DNA of 64,000 bases, from NCBI RefSeq assembly GCF_011065405.1, contig NZ_CP047056.1, positions 1,386,747 to 1,450,746 on the forward strand. The letters are read 5' to 3'. The translations under genes were made by a program, and so were the position numbers. The notes below the pieces were generated by a model that did not search any database, had not been told where the DNA came from, and was given only the letters and a program-made list of their open reading frames with translations. This document shows positions 17,217 to 25,015 of this stretch, piece after piece; position 1 is the first letter of the stretch; every line of letters begins with the position of its first letter. Source of the stretch: Succinivibrio dextrinosolvens (GTDB lineage: Bacteria; Pseudomonadota; Gammaproteobacteria; Enterobacterales; Succinivibrionaceae).

Positions 17217-17221
17217 TATTA

Positions 17222-18828
17222 AGGGCATTCGTGGCAATGTAACCTACCTGGTGCCTGATTTTGGGGTAATGACTAGGGAATACATGCGCAGCTGTGCTCA
17301 CAGCGGAGGCTCAACCAACCGTAAGTTGGAACTGCAGCGAAAAGTTATATACGAGGATGTTTACTGCTCCGAGGAAAACAGGGAGAAATGCAGAAAGGAA
17401 AATCTCACCCTGTATTCTCTATCTAACTTTTGTCGCTTATGGAGAGCCTATGAAAAATCCAATATAGTTCCAACCTTTAGACGCAAGGAAGAGCCTGGAG
17501 CCATAGCTGAATTCGACTTTACAGGTGTCACCATGCATTGTAAGGATGGAACCAGGGTACAGTTTGCAATCCTGGTACTGGCATATTCAAGACTAATCTA
17601 TATAGAAGCGATTCCCTCTCAAAGTGCTCCAGATTCCGCACAAGCAATCGTCAATGGCTTTAAATACTTTGGCGGTGTCACTGAAACTCTGCGCATAGAT
17701 AACTTTAAGGCGGCAGTGACATATGCTGGCAGGTATGGAGGAGAATTTACCGCAACCTACAGAATGCTTGCTAACTTCCTTGGCTGCTCATTATCCTCAA
17801 TGCCGGTTCGCAGCGGCTGGCTTAAGGGACATGCTGAGGCTGCAGTTAAGATTGCGACTCATACTCTTATTGCTAGGATGAAGAAAAGAGAGCGTGACGG
17901 TCAGCCTTTTGAAAACATTAAGGAAATGAATGACTGGCTTATTCGTAACCTTGATTTAATCAACAATCATAAGGTTCGTGGTCTTAACTCAAGCCGAAGA
18001 ATAATTTTTGAGGAGGATGAACGAAACAAACTCCATCCTGTTGCAAACTGGGACCTTCATCTCTCAGAAATCGAAAACAGAACGGTTCCTGCAACCTCAA
18101 GATTCGAAATTAACGGCCATGCTTACTGTTTACCTGCCAACCTTATAGGATGCAAGGTTCAACTTGAAATAAAGCCTCAGCAACTGATTTTTTACGAAGA
18201 CGGACGACCATTGTGTACCTATAAGCGTCAGGATAATGTTCCCGGTACATCAACCTGCAAAGGATACAATCCTCCTCAGCAGCTTTTTATTGAAGTCTTA
18301 AAAGCAACTCCTTTACCCATGCTTTATGAATGGGCGCAGGCTATCGGTTCTGAAACACTGAAAAAAGTGAAGTCCATCCTTGGTGGAACAATCAATATCG
18401 ATAAATTAAGGAGAGCTGTAAAACTTTTGAGTTTGCCTCATGAAATACCGGAGGACTATCCTCTTTTTGAAAAATTTCTTAAGGAGCAGCCTGAATACAG
18501 AGGAGTAAGCAAGCTAAAGGAGTTATGGCGTGTATATCCAGACAAGAGTTCCAGCTCAAGATTAGATCCTGTTTATCGGTTCAACTACCTCTTTGAGAAG
18601 GTTGAAGCAAAACTTTATGGTGAAGATATAAATCTCTGCTGGGATAAAGAGACAAAAGAGGATCCCCATAAGAATGAACGAGGCATGGTGTTTCTTAACT
18701 ATCCAAAGACAAATGGGGCTTCAGCAGAGATCACTTCAAATTGCAGTGATCCGACCGGTTCAAATTGTAGTGATCCATCTAACACCAATGATCACGATCT
18801 AGTTAATCCACAAGAGAAGGAGCAGTAA
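17222..18828 (+). pseudogene. istA: IS21 transposase IstA, 3' fragment with catalytic core
   Basis: This is the rest of IstA from codon 90 on; the first possible internal start is GTG 17251. The integrase core is intact: D in IAEFDFTGV, D in LRIDNFKAAV and E in KGHAEAAVKIATHTLI. The full protein would have been about 624 residues, long for IstA. The C-terminus ends in a low-complexity tail in which the peptide SNCSDP occurs twice, from a direct DNA repeat near 18735-18775. Without the N-terminal DNA-binding region it is unlikely to work. The stop is 2 bp before istB, so the operon order is unchanged. Confidence 0.88.
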
Positions 18829-18830
18829 TA

Positions 18831-19574
18831 ATGAGCACTCAGATTGAAGAACTGTTAAAAGATTTGAAGCTAAAATATGCAGTCTCTGCCTATCAGTCAT
18901 TACAGGATGATCAAAAGCTTTTAGCCAGCATAACCCTGGATGATGCTCTGTTATCTTTACTTACAGCAGAAATAGACGGCAGAAGCAAGCAGCGACAGAT
19001 TATGTTACTGCGCATGTCAAAAATACCTGTACTGTCTGAGCTTTCAGATATTGCCTATGATGAAAATCGAGGTCAGAAATTCAGTAAGCTCATGGCAAGA
19101 CTTAGAACCTTATCCTGGATAGAAACCGGACACAATGTCTGTATCTTAGGAAGTTCCGGCAGCGGTAAGACCTTTATTAGTTCTGCTATTGCCAGAGAAG
19201 CAACACGTAAGGGATACAGTGTTCTATTCTCCAATGCCCGTGATTTAGCGGCACGATTCACTGAGCTTAGAGCACAAGGCTCCAGAGTCTATACTCAGGC
19301 ACGTAAGAGGTTGCAGAACCAGCGCTTACTGGTGCTGGATGATTTCTGCCTGACTCCACCATCGGTTGAAGATACACAGTCTCTCTTTGATATTATGAAC
19401 GACCGCAGTGGAAAACATTCTACGCTGGTTACCTCTCAGAAAGACGCCAAGCGCTGGGTAGAAGAAATGGGCATTTCTGCGGTTGGAGAGGCAGTAGCAG
19501 AAAGAATTGAGGCTAATTCAATAACTATGGTTTTAGGCTCAGGTTCAAGAAGGAGAAAGGCCGATGAACAGTAA
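18831..19574 (+). CDS. istB: IS21 helper ATPase IstB
   Basis: A 247-residue AAA+ protein of the IstB/DnaC-like family. The Walker A motif is GSSGSGKT (about 105-112) and the Walker B motif is LLVLDDF (about 163-169), with VTSQ as sensor 1. IstB oligomerises on target DNA and stimulates the IstA transposase. The start is 3 bp after istA with AGAAGGAG upstream. It is intact although its partner is split, so it could still serve related elements elsewhere in the genome. Confidence 0.95.
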   Translation: MSTQIEELLKDLKLKYAVSAYQSLQDDQKLLASITLDDALLSLLTAEIDGRSKQRQIMLLRMSKIPVLSELSDIAYDENRGQKFSKLMARLRTLSWIETGHNVCILGSSGSGKTFISSAIAREATRKGYSVLFSNARDLAARFTELRAQGSRVYTQARKRLQNQRLLVLDDFCLTPPSVEDTQSLFDIMNDRSGKHSTLVTSQKDAKRWVEEMGISAVGEAVAERIEANSITMVLGSGSRRRKADEQ

Positions 19575-19863
19575 AGAGCTTAAAGAGCATTATGAGCAGC
19601 TCTCCAGCGACTATGAAATGCTGGGTAATTATTATGAATCTCTTAAAGAGGAAAACGGTCAACTGGAGCAGAGCCTTAAGTTACAGTCGCAGGAAAACCA
19701 ACTGTTATTAGAGCAGATTGATGAGCTAAAACAGATTATAGCAATGCTCCTTGAACAGAATTTACCGATGGACAGAAGTCTAAGGATTTTTTTCAGTAAA
19801 ACACTGCGGGAAAATATCTCACTGCGACGCAAAGATACTTTGAACGATTCTGTTCCATTTTAA
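19564..19863 (+). CDS. Small coiled-coil protein overlapping istB (IS21 accessory)
   Basis: A 99-residue protein whose start overlaps the istB end by 11 bp and has AGGAGAAAGG upstream, so it is translationally coupled. Residues 1-65 are a continuous heptad-type coiled coil rich in Glu, Gln, Leu and Lys (HYEQLSSDYEMLGNYYESLK, EENGQLEQSLKLQSQENQLL). The tail is basic (RSLRIFFSKTLRENISLRRK). It has no catalytic motif. It resembles the N-terminal zipper of IS66 transposases in style only. Being in the istAB transcript and inside the element ends, it may bridge or regulate the transposition complex. Function unknown. Confidence 0.7.
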   Translation: MNSKELKEHYEQLSSDYEMLGNYYESLKEENGQLEQSLKLQSQENQLLLEQIDELKQIIAMLLEQNLPMDRSLRIFFSKTLRENISLRRKDTLNDSVPF

Positions 19864-19903
19864 CTGTACAGCTGTACACTTGATTTTTTTGTTAACTGTA
19901 CAG
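19860..19903 (+). promoter_or_regulatory. GTAC-type repeats after the istAB operon
   Basis: TTAACTGTACAG occurs twice in direct orientation (19860-19871, 19892-19903), and the first copy is part of the perfect 14-bp palindrome TGTACAGCTGTACA at 19865-19878. They look like protein-binding sites of the element. Confidence 0.5.
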
Positions 19904-19905
19904 TA

Positions 19906-19946
19906 AAAATCCTGATGAATTTAATTGAATTCTCAGGATTTTTTTG
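19906..19946 (+). terminator. Terminator of the IS21 istAB operon
   Basis: AAAATCCTGA and TCAGGATTTT pair across a 17-nt loop, followed by a T-run. Confidence 0.8.
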
Positions 19947-19976
19947 CTTTTTTGTATCTGAAGTGTACACTTAAGG

Positions 19977-20006
19977 TTGAATGATACATATGTACGTATG
20001 ATTCAA
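19977..20006. promoter_or_regulatory. 30-bp near-palindrome upstream of the KfrA-like gene
   Basis: TTGAATGATACATAT is followed directly by GTACGTATGATTCAA; the half-sites match at 12 of 15 positions. It lies 48 bp before the start codon of the KfrA-like gene, where an autoregulatory operator would be expected. AGTGTACACTT, itself palindromic, is at 19962-19972. Confidence 0.55.
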
Positions 20007-20054
20007 TTTAAAAATAAATGAGTTTTTTGATATTTTTGTGATAAGGAGCACGCT

Positions 20055-20564
20055 ATGCCGGTAAAAGCTAAAGCTACCTACGAGAGTGTACGAGATGCTG
20101 TCAATCAACTGGAAAAGGAAGGTAAAGAGGTTAATCCAACCAATGTCCTTAACCTAACAGGAGGCTCCAGAAGCACTGTATACAAGTTTCTAAGCCAACT
20201 CCAGGATGAAGATACCAAAAGACAAATCAAGAAGCCTCTGCCTGAGCTTGAAGACCTAATAAATGAGCAGAGTACAGCCATAATTACATCTCTTTATGAA
20301 ATCTGCAAACACCGCGCTGAAGAGGTTGTTTTAACCGAATATGAAACAATGAAGAAACGCTTTGCAGATTTACAAAAGACTGCAGAGCATATGGATTTAA
20401 TCGAAGAAAAATACCAGCTGAAAGCGCAGAATTTCGAGCTTCAGGAACTGAAGTTAAAGACAGAAAATCAGGAGCTTAAAGAACAGAATAAAATCCTAAA
20501 AGATCAGGTTCAAACTTTGAAAGAACAGATTACTGCGTTAAATAAGATAATTAACAAACAGTAA
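20055..20564 (+). CDS. KfrA-like DNA-binding coiled-coil protein (IS21 accessory)
   Basis: A 169-residue protein. Residues 1-60 match the KfrA N-terminal domain pattern: TYESVRDAVNQLEKEGKEVN, then LTGGSRSTVYKFLSQL, a helix-turn-helix. Residues 90-169 are one long coiled coil (LQELKLKTENQELKEQNKIL). AAGGAG gives a strong ribosome site. KfrA proteins of plasmids bind operators near their own gene and polymerise; related domains occur in the cointegrate-resolution protein TnpT of some Tn3-family transposons. Here it lies inside the IS21 ends with its own promoter region and candidate operators on both sides, so it is probably a regulator or architectural protein of the element. Confidence 0.78.
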   Translation: MPVKAKATYESVRDAVNQLEKEGKEVNPTNVLNLTGGSRSTVYKFLSQLQDEDTKRQIKKPLPELEDLINEQSTAIITSLYEICKHRAEEVVLTEYETMKKRFADLQKTAEHMDLIEEKYQLKAQNFELQELKLKTENQELKEQNKILKDQVQTLKEQITALNKIINKQ

Positions 20565-20582
20565 AAAAAAGTGTGAGCTGGA

Positions 20583-20662
20583 ATACACTTTAATCGTACA
20601 AAAAGTATAGTTCAATCGTACACTTTTGAGCAAATTCCCAAAGTGTACACTTCAACTGTACG
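20583..20662 (+). repeat. Three direct 18-bp GTAC-ended repeats at the right end of the IS21 element
   Basis: Copies at 20583-20600 (ATACACTTTAATCGTACA), 20605-20622 (GTATAGTTCAATCGTACA) and 20645-20662 (GTACACTTCAACTGTACG). Start-to-start spacings are 22 and 40 bp, about two and four helical turns. They lie between the KfrA-like stop and the right terminal repeat. Confidence 0.6.
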
Positions 20663-20731
20663 ATAGAAATTAATTGAAATTTCTTTAAGGATTTTTTTAC
20701 AAAAAAGGTACTTTTTGCAAAACATTAAGAT

Positions 20732-20778
20732 CGGATCTCTAATTGATAATTTGACGGATCAGAAATTGATTCTCAACA
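20732..20778 (-). repeat. Right terminal inverted repeat of the IS21 element
   Basis: Read on the minus strand it starts TGTTGAGAATCAATTT followed by CTGATCC and contains AATTATCAAT and GAGATCC, mirroring the left end. The ATTAA duplication follows at 20779-20783. Confidence 0.82.
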
Positions 20779-20800
20779 ATTAATGTGGAAAAAATCTATT

Positions 20801-20826
20801 GAAAAAACTCCTCTAACGAGGAGTTT
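20801..20826 (-). terminator. Terminator of the OPT transporter gene
   Basis: AAACTCCTC and GAGGAGTTT pair around TAAC; on the minus strand a T-run follows. Confidence 0.85.
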
Positions 20827-20847
20827 ATATTTCAATTGGAAACTTGA

Positions 20848-22872
20848 TTATTTAGATGTTCCTGCAACTATCTTGCGTAACACATAAGTCAATCCACCAA
20901 AGAAGATTACGAATGATAGTACCGAGATAACTGTAGAATTCAATCCTAAATCAATTGCAAGAGGAGCGTCAGAACCACCTGCAGAGATAGATACTGTCAG
21001 TACAAGGGCCATAATAACACCCATCAGGCTTTCACCGACAATAAGACCAGCAGCCATCAGGTTATTACGGCTATCTAAAACAGTTAATTTTTCATGAAGC
21101 TGAGCTTTATCAGTAAACTTGCGCTTAAGACTGCGAACAATAAAATAAGATGCGATTGAACCAATAATGATTACGACATTAACACTTGATGGCAGGTAAA
21201 TTCCAAGACCAACAGCTAATGGAGCAACAAACATCTTTCCTTTGGTAACCTTTTTTATAAAAAGGTTCAGCACAATGATAACTGCCCCTAAAATCAGACC
21301 AATAATAATATATGTCCATTCAAGGTGATGATTAAAAATTCCCTTTGCAATAGAAGCCATCAGAGTAGCCTGAGGTGCATTTAAAGCAAGATTTGGATCC
21401 ATATGTTCTCTTGGCATAGCTCCAGGGAAACCATAGCTGTTATATAGAAGCTCTAATACAGGAGCAATAACAAAAGCACCAATAATTGTACCGATAATCA
21501 ATGCAACCTGCTGATGTTTAGGTGATGCGCCAACTAGCTGACCTGTTTTTAGATCCTGAAGATTGTCATTAGAAATACATGCAGTTGCATTAACTACAGT
21601 TGCAGTAAACAGAGTAAAGGCTGTAACAAAGTCTCTTCCACCTTCTATATTGAAAATACCCTGAACACCTGACAATAGGAGATAACTTAGGGAAATGACA
21701 ACCACAGAAATAATGGTAATACCTGAAATAGGACTTGAGGACGAACCAATTAGACCAGCCATATAACCACACGATGCAGCCAATAGGAAACCTATAAGTA
21801 CAGCAAGAAGAGTTCCAAGGATAACAAAAGACCAAGCCCATAGTGCAGGAATATCAATATTGGTTGTGAACTTATAGAACACACCACATATAATCAGAAT
21901 AGAAACGAGGGTATAAATGATCATTTGCTTGAAGCTTAAATCGGTGAATCTTGAGTCGATATCACCTGCTTTTGCTTCCTTGGCAAGTTCCATAGAGTCA
22001 ATCAGACCTTTAATAATAGGCTTTATCAGCACAATTAATGTCCATAGAGCAGAGATAGCAATACATCCTGCGCCAGCAAATCTTAATTTAGTAGCCCATA
22101 CAACTGAAGAAAAATCCTCAATTGGAAGAGCATCTGGATTTGGAAGAATTGTGGTTAAAACAGGAACTCCAACAGCCCAGCACAGAACTGTACCAATAAG
22201 CAGAGAGAAACCACCACCAATACCAATCAGAAGACCGGCTCCCAGTAGAGCGAAAGAATAGCCTGTGCCTAATGAGAATACAGCAGCACCAAGCTTTCCT
22301 GTCATAGTAAAGCCATCAACAAGAATTCGTAGGCCACTGGTGCAGAAAGTAAACACTGAAGATAAACCAGCACCTAAGGCCAAAAGTTTAACACCGCTCT
22401 GTGCCTGAGACTCTCCATCAGAAGATTTCTTGTCAGCAGTCTTTAAAATAACAGCCGCAGCCACACCTTCAGGGTAAGGCAGATTTGATTTAACAACCAT
22501 GGCATATCTTAATGGGACAGTAAAGATAACACCAAGAGTTCCACCAGCAGCACAAATCAGGAATGTCTGCCAGAAAGGAAAATCATTCCAATATCCGATC
22601 ATTACCATTGCAGGCATTACGAAAATAATAGAAGAAATACAGCCTGCAGCAGAAGCCTGAGTCTGAACGATATTATTTTCAAGAATAGAAGAATCCTTAA
22701 ACATTCTCAGGACAGCCATTGAAATAACAGCTGCAGGAATTGAGGATGCAAAGGTCATTCCCACTTTAAGACCTAAATAAACATTAGATGCAGTGAAAAC
22801 CAAAGTGATTAAGGTACCAAGAATAATACCTCTGAGAGTCATCTCTCTTATAGAGTTATTAGATGTATTCAT
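20848..22872 (-). CDS. OPT-family oligopeptide transporter
   Basis: A 674-residue integral membrane protein with about 15-16 hydrophobic helices, the size of the prokaryotic OPT family. It opens with EMTLRGIILGTLITLVFTASNVYLGLKVG and has the early motif FASSIPAAVISMAVLR. A second half carries NATACISNDNLQDLKTGQLVG, a conserved OPT segment. OPT proteins take up small peptides or metal chelates by proton symport. It is a single-gene unit; its stop lies just outside the IS21 element's right end. Substrate not predictable. Confidence 0.9.
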   Translation of the reverse strand: MNTSNNSIREMTLRGIILGTLITLVFTASNVYLGLKVGMTFASSIPAAVISMAVLRMFKDSSILENNIVQTQASAAGCISSIIFVMPAMVMIGYWNDFPFWQTFLICAAGGTLGVIFTVPLRYAMVVKSNLPYPEGVAAAVILKTADKKSSDGESQAQSGVKLLALGAGLSSVFTFCTSGLRILVDGFTMTGKLGAAVFSLGTGYSFALLGAGLLIGIGGGFSLLIGTVLCWAVGVPVLTTILPNPDALPIEDFSSVVWATKLRFAGAGCIAISALWTLIVLIKPIIKGLIDSMELAKEAKAGDIDSRFTDLSFKQMIIYTLVSILIICGVFYKFTTNIDIPALWAWSFVILGTLLAVLIGFLLAASCGYMAGLIGSSSSPISGITIISVVVISLSYLLLSGVQGIFNIEGGRDFVTAFTLFTATVVNATACISNDNLQDLKTGQLVGASPKHQQVALIIGTIIGAFVIAPVLELLYNSYGFPGAMPREHMDPNLALNAPQATLMASIAKGIFNHHLEWTYIIIGLILGAVIIVLNLFIKKVTKGKMFVAPLAVGLGIYLPSSVNVVIIIGSIASYFIVRSLKRKFTDKAQLHEKLTVLDSRNNLMAAGLIVGESLMGVIMALVLTVSISAGGSDAPLAIDLGLNSTVISVLSFVIFFGGLTYVLRKIVAGTSK

Positions 22873-23573
22873 CGTTAAGTTTTATTACTTATATTCTGTA
22901 GAACAAACATAAAAATTTGCAGATACAGATTGCTAATTTATTTAACCGAATAAAACGGCGCTCTATCCTTAAAAAAACTTAAGGAGATTTCATCCATAGA
23001 ATTAGATTTTCATTCACCATTGAAAATTCGTTTCTGCATAGCAGAAAAAAAACCATAGTAGTGAAAAGAGCAACTCCGACAACAGAAGGTTATGAAGCAA
23101 ATAACTTCATCATTAACTTCCGTATAAAAGAAGACATTCAGTTAATTTTCAAAATAATAAAAGTTCAGCCGAACAGCATATAGGAACCAAACGGACAAAC
23201 TAATCGAAAATAAACCTGCATTAAATGGCAAAAAGGACCTCAGAGAATAAAACACGAGGATTGCTTTTGAACCTTAAAATCCAATACTACAGGACTAATC
23301 TTTATGAAATTTTTCTAAAACAGAACCTGTTATGAAAAAGAATAAACTCAAAAAGCTTACACATAAAGATAATGAACATGAAAAAGAAAAGCTTTTATTA
23401 GCCGTTCTTTACCAAATTCGCAACGAACAATTTTAGCACAATACATCGTTGTACGCAAAATTATGCAAAAAGCGAATTATTAAAAGAGAAAAGGAATAAA
23501 AATCAAAGATAAGACAAGAAAGAATCAAGAAAACAGGTTAAGCCTGAAAACTCAAGCCTAACCTTATTAAAAA
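22873..23573. other. 700-bp intergenic region between the OPT and purine permease genes
   Basis: AT-rich with no supported gene. The only notable item is a 34-codon forward frame (23332-23436, lysine-rich start MKKNKLKKLTHKDNEHEKEK) with no clear ribosome site, probably chance or decayed sequence. The part next to 22872 must hold the OPT promoter on the minus strand. Confidence 0.5.
23530..23565 (-). terminator. Terminator of the purine permease gene
   Basis: On the minus strand AGGTTAGGCTTGA pairs imperfectly with TCAGGCTTAACCT, followed by GTTTTC, just after the stop codon. Confidence 0.6.
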
Positions 23574-24920
23574 TTATCTTAGGAAGAAGCTTACTGCTAA
23601 AAATATGGTTATTCCCCACATAGTTGGAGAAATCTCTTTAAATTTACCAGAGAACACCTTTATAAAGCAGTAACTTAAAAAACCGAATGCAAAACCGTTA
23701 GCAATTGAGTAGGTTAAAGGCATCATAATGATTGTTAAGAATGCAGGGAATCCCTCAGAGAAATCCTTAAAATCAATAGAACTGATATTCGATACCATTA
23801 AACCGCCAACAATAATCAGTGCAGGAGCAGTTGCACAGGCAGGGATCAGATCTCCTAGAGGAGTAATAAAGAACCCTAAAAGGAATAACAGACCAACAAA
23901 CACGGCTGTTAAGCCGGTTCTTCCACCTGCATTAATACCAGTTGCAGACTCGACATAGGTAGCGACCGTACATGTTCCAATGGCTGCAGAGGCAATGGTT
24001 CCCACAGAATCAGAAATCAGAGCCTTATCAATATTCTCAATCTTACCGTTTTCATCGACCATATTTGCCATCTTGGTAACAGCAATAAGAGTTCCTATTG
24101 TGTCAAAAAGTTCAACGATTGTGAAAGTAAAGATAATTGAAATGATACCGTAGTGTAGAGCTCCTATCAGATCCATCTGCATAAATGTTCCTGCAAAATT
24201 TGGAATTTCAAAGCTGAACACATCCGCCATAGAATATGGAACTGCAGAATTGCCAATAATCATGCTTATGATTGTTACAACAACAATTCCAATCAGGATT
24301 GCTGCTTTAACATTTATTGAAATCAATGCCGCAGTAAATAAAATACCAAACAATGTCAAAATTACATTTATAGAGGTCAAATCTCCAAGAGTAACCTTTG
24401 TAGCAGGATCTGCAACAATGATTCCTGAGCCCTGAAGACCGATAAAGGAAATAAAACAGCCAATACCTACAACAATCGCAGTTTTAAGGCTTGGAGGCAC
24501 CGCGTCAATAATCAGCTGACGAATCTTTGTTACAGATAAAATAAAGAAAATAATACCTGATATAAAAACAGCTCCCAAAGCAGTCTGCCATGGAAGATGC
24601 TGGCTTCCACAAACATAGAAAGCAAAGAAAGCAGTTAATCCCATTCCAGGAGCGACAGCTACCGGATAATTAGCATAAATACCAATATAAATTGTACACA
24701 GTGCTGTAGTAAGAAGACATGAAGCAAGAGCAGCATCCTTTGGCATACCTGCTGCTGACAACATTGAAGGTACCACAAATATAATGTAAGCCATTGAGAA
24801 GAAAGTGGTCAGACCGGCTAAAAACTCAGTCTTAATACTTGTTTTTTTCTGCTTTAATTTAAAAAATTTATCAATGTACGTTACTATTGATGAATTTCCA
24901 TTTGTCGGTATATCTGACAT
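23574..24920 (-). CDS. NCS2-family purine permease (AzgA/GhxP-like)
   Basis: A 448-residue permease of the AzgA branch of NCS2. The first helix region TEFLAGLTTFFSMAYIIFVVPSML is the family hallmark, followed by GMGLTAFFAFYV with the substrate-site segment, and the second repeat has VELFDTIGTLIAVTKM and ATYVESATGINAGGRTGLTAVFVG. These carriers bring in adenine, guanine or hypoxanthine with protons. AAGGATT is a good ribosome site. A terminator of the upstream MFS gene lies in the 95-bp gap, so the two transporters are separate units. Confidence 0.93.
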   Translation of the reverse strand: MSDIPTNGNSSIVTYIDKFFKLKQKKTSIKTEFLAGLTTFFSMAYIIFVVPSMLSAAGMPKDAALASCLLTTALCTIYIGIYANYPVAVAPGMGLTAFFAFYVCGSQHLPWQTALGAVFISGIIFFILSVTKIRQLIIDAVPPSLKTAIVVGIGCFISFIGLQGSGIIVADPATKVTLGDLTSINVILTLFGILFTAALISINVKAAILIGIVVVTIISMIIGNSAVPYSMADVFSFEIPNFAGTFMQMDLIGALHYGIISIIFTFTIVELFDTIGTLIAVTKMANMVDENGKIENIDKALISDSVGTIASAAIGTCTVATYVESATGINAGGRTGLTAVFVGLLFLLGFFITPLGDLIPACATAPALIIVGGLMVSNISSIDFKDFSEGFPAFLTIIMMPLTYSIANGFAFGFLSYCFIKVFSGKFKEISPTMWGITIFLAVSFFLR

Positions 24921-24965
24921 CTGACAATCCTTGGCTCACTTGCCTCTTACCAAAATAAAATAATT

Positions 24966-24996
24966 ATAAAAATCCCCTCTATCTATAAAGACAGAG
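24966..24996 (-). terminator. Terminator of the MFS transporter gene
   Basis: CTCTATCT and AGACAGAG (imperfect) form a hairpin that on the minus strand is followed by GGGGATTTTTA. Confidence 0.55.
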
Positions 24997-25015
24997 TTAA
25001 AAAAAAGTAATTCTA

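Larger units (their letters stand above)
14974..20778 (+). mobile_element. Complete IS21-family element with two accessory genes, interrupted by an IS4-type element
   Basis: The ends are imperfect inverted repeats of about 45 bp. The left begins TGTTGGGGATTAAATT then CTGATCC; the right, read on the minus strand, begins TGTTGAGAATCAATTT then CTGATCC, and both continue with AATTATCAAT and GAGATCC. The element is flanked by a 5-bp duplication ATTAA at 14969-14973 and 20779-20783. Inside are istA (split by an insertion), istB, a coiled-coil gene overlapping istB, and a KfrA-like gene. Without the nested element it would be about 4.05 kb, larger than the roughly 2-2.6 kb of ordinary IS21 members. 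Both subterminal regions carry GTAC-centred repeats. Confidence 0.88.

Noticed and set aside
20583..20662. CRISPR-like array
   Set aside because: Repeats are only 18 bp, degenerate, three in number, with no cas genes; they fit protein-binding sites of the IS element.
23332..23436. 34-residue Lys-rich gene
   Set aside because: No ribosome site, AT-rich context and low-complexity composition; not distinguishable from chance.
24921..25015. Purine riboswitch before the purine permease
   Set aside because: The 95-bp leader lacks the conserved junction sequences and is mostly the terminator of the upstream gene.
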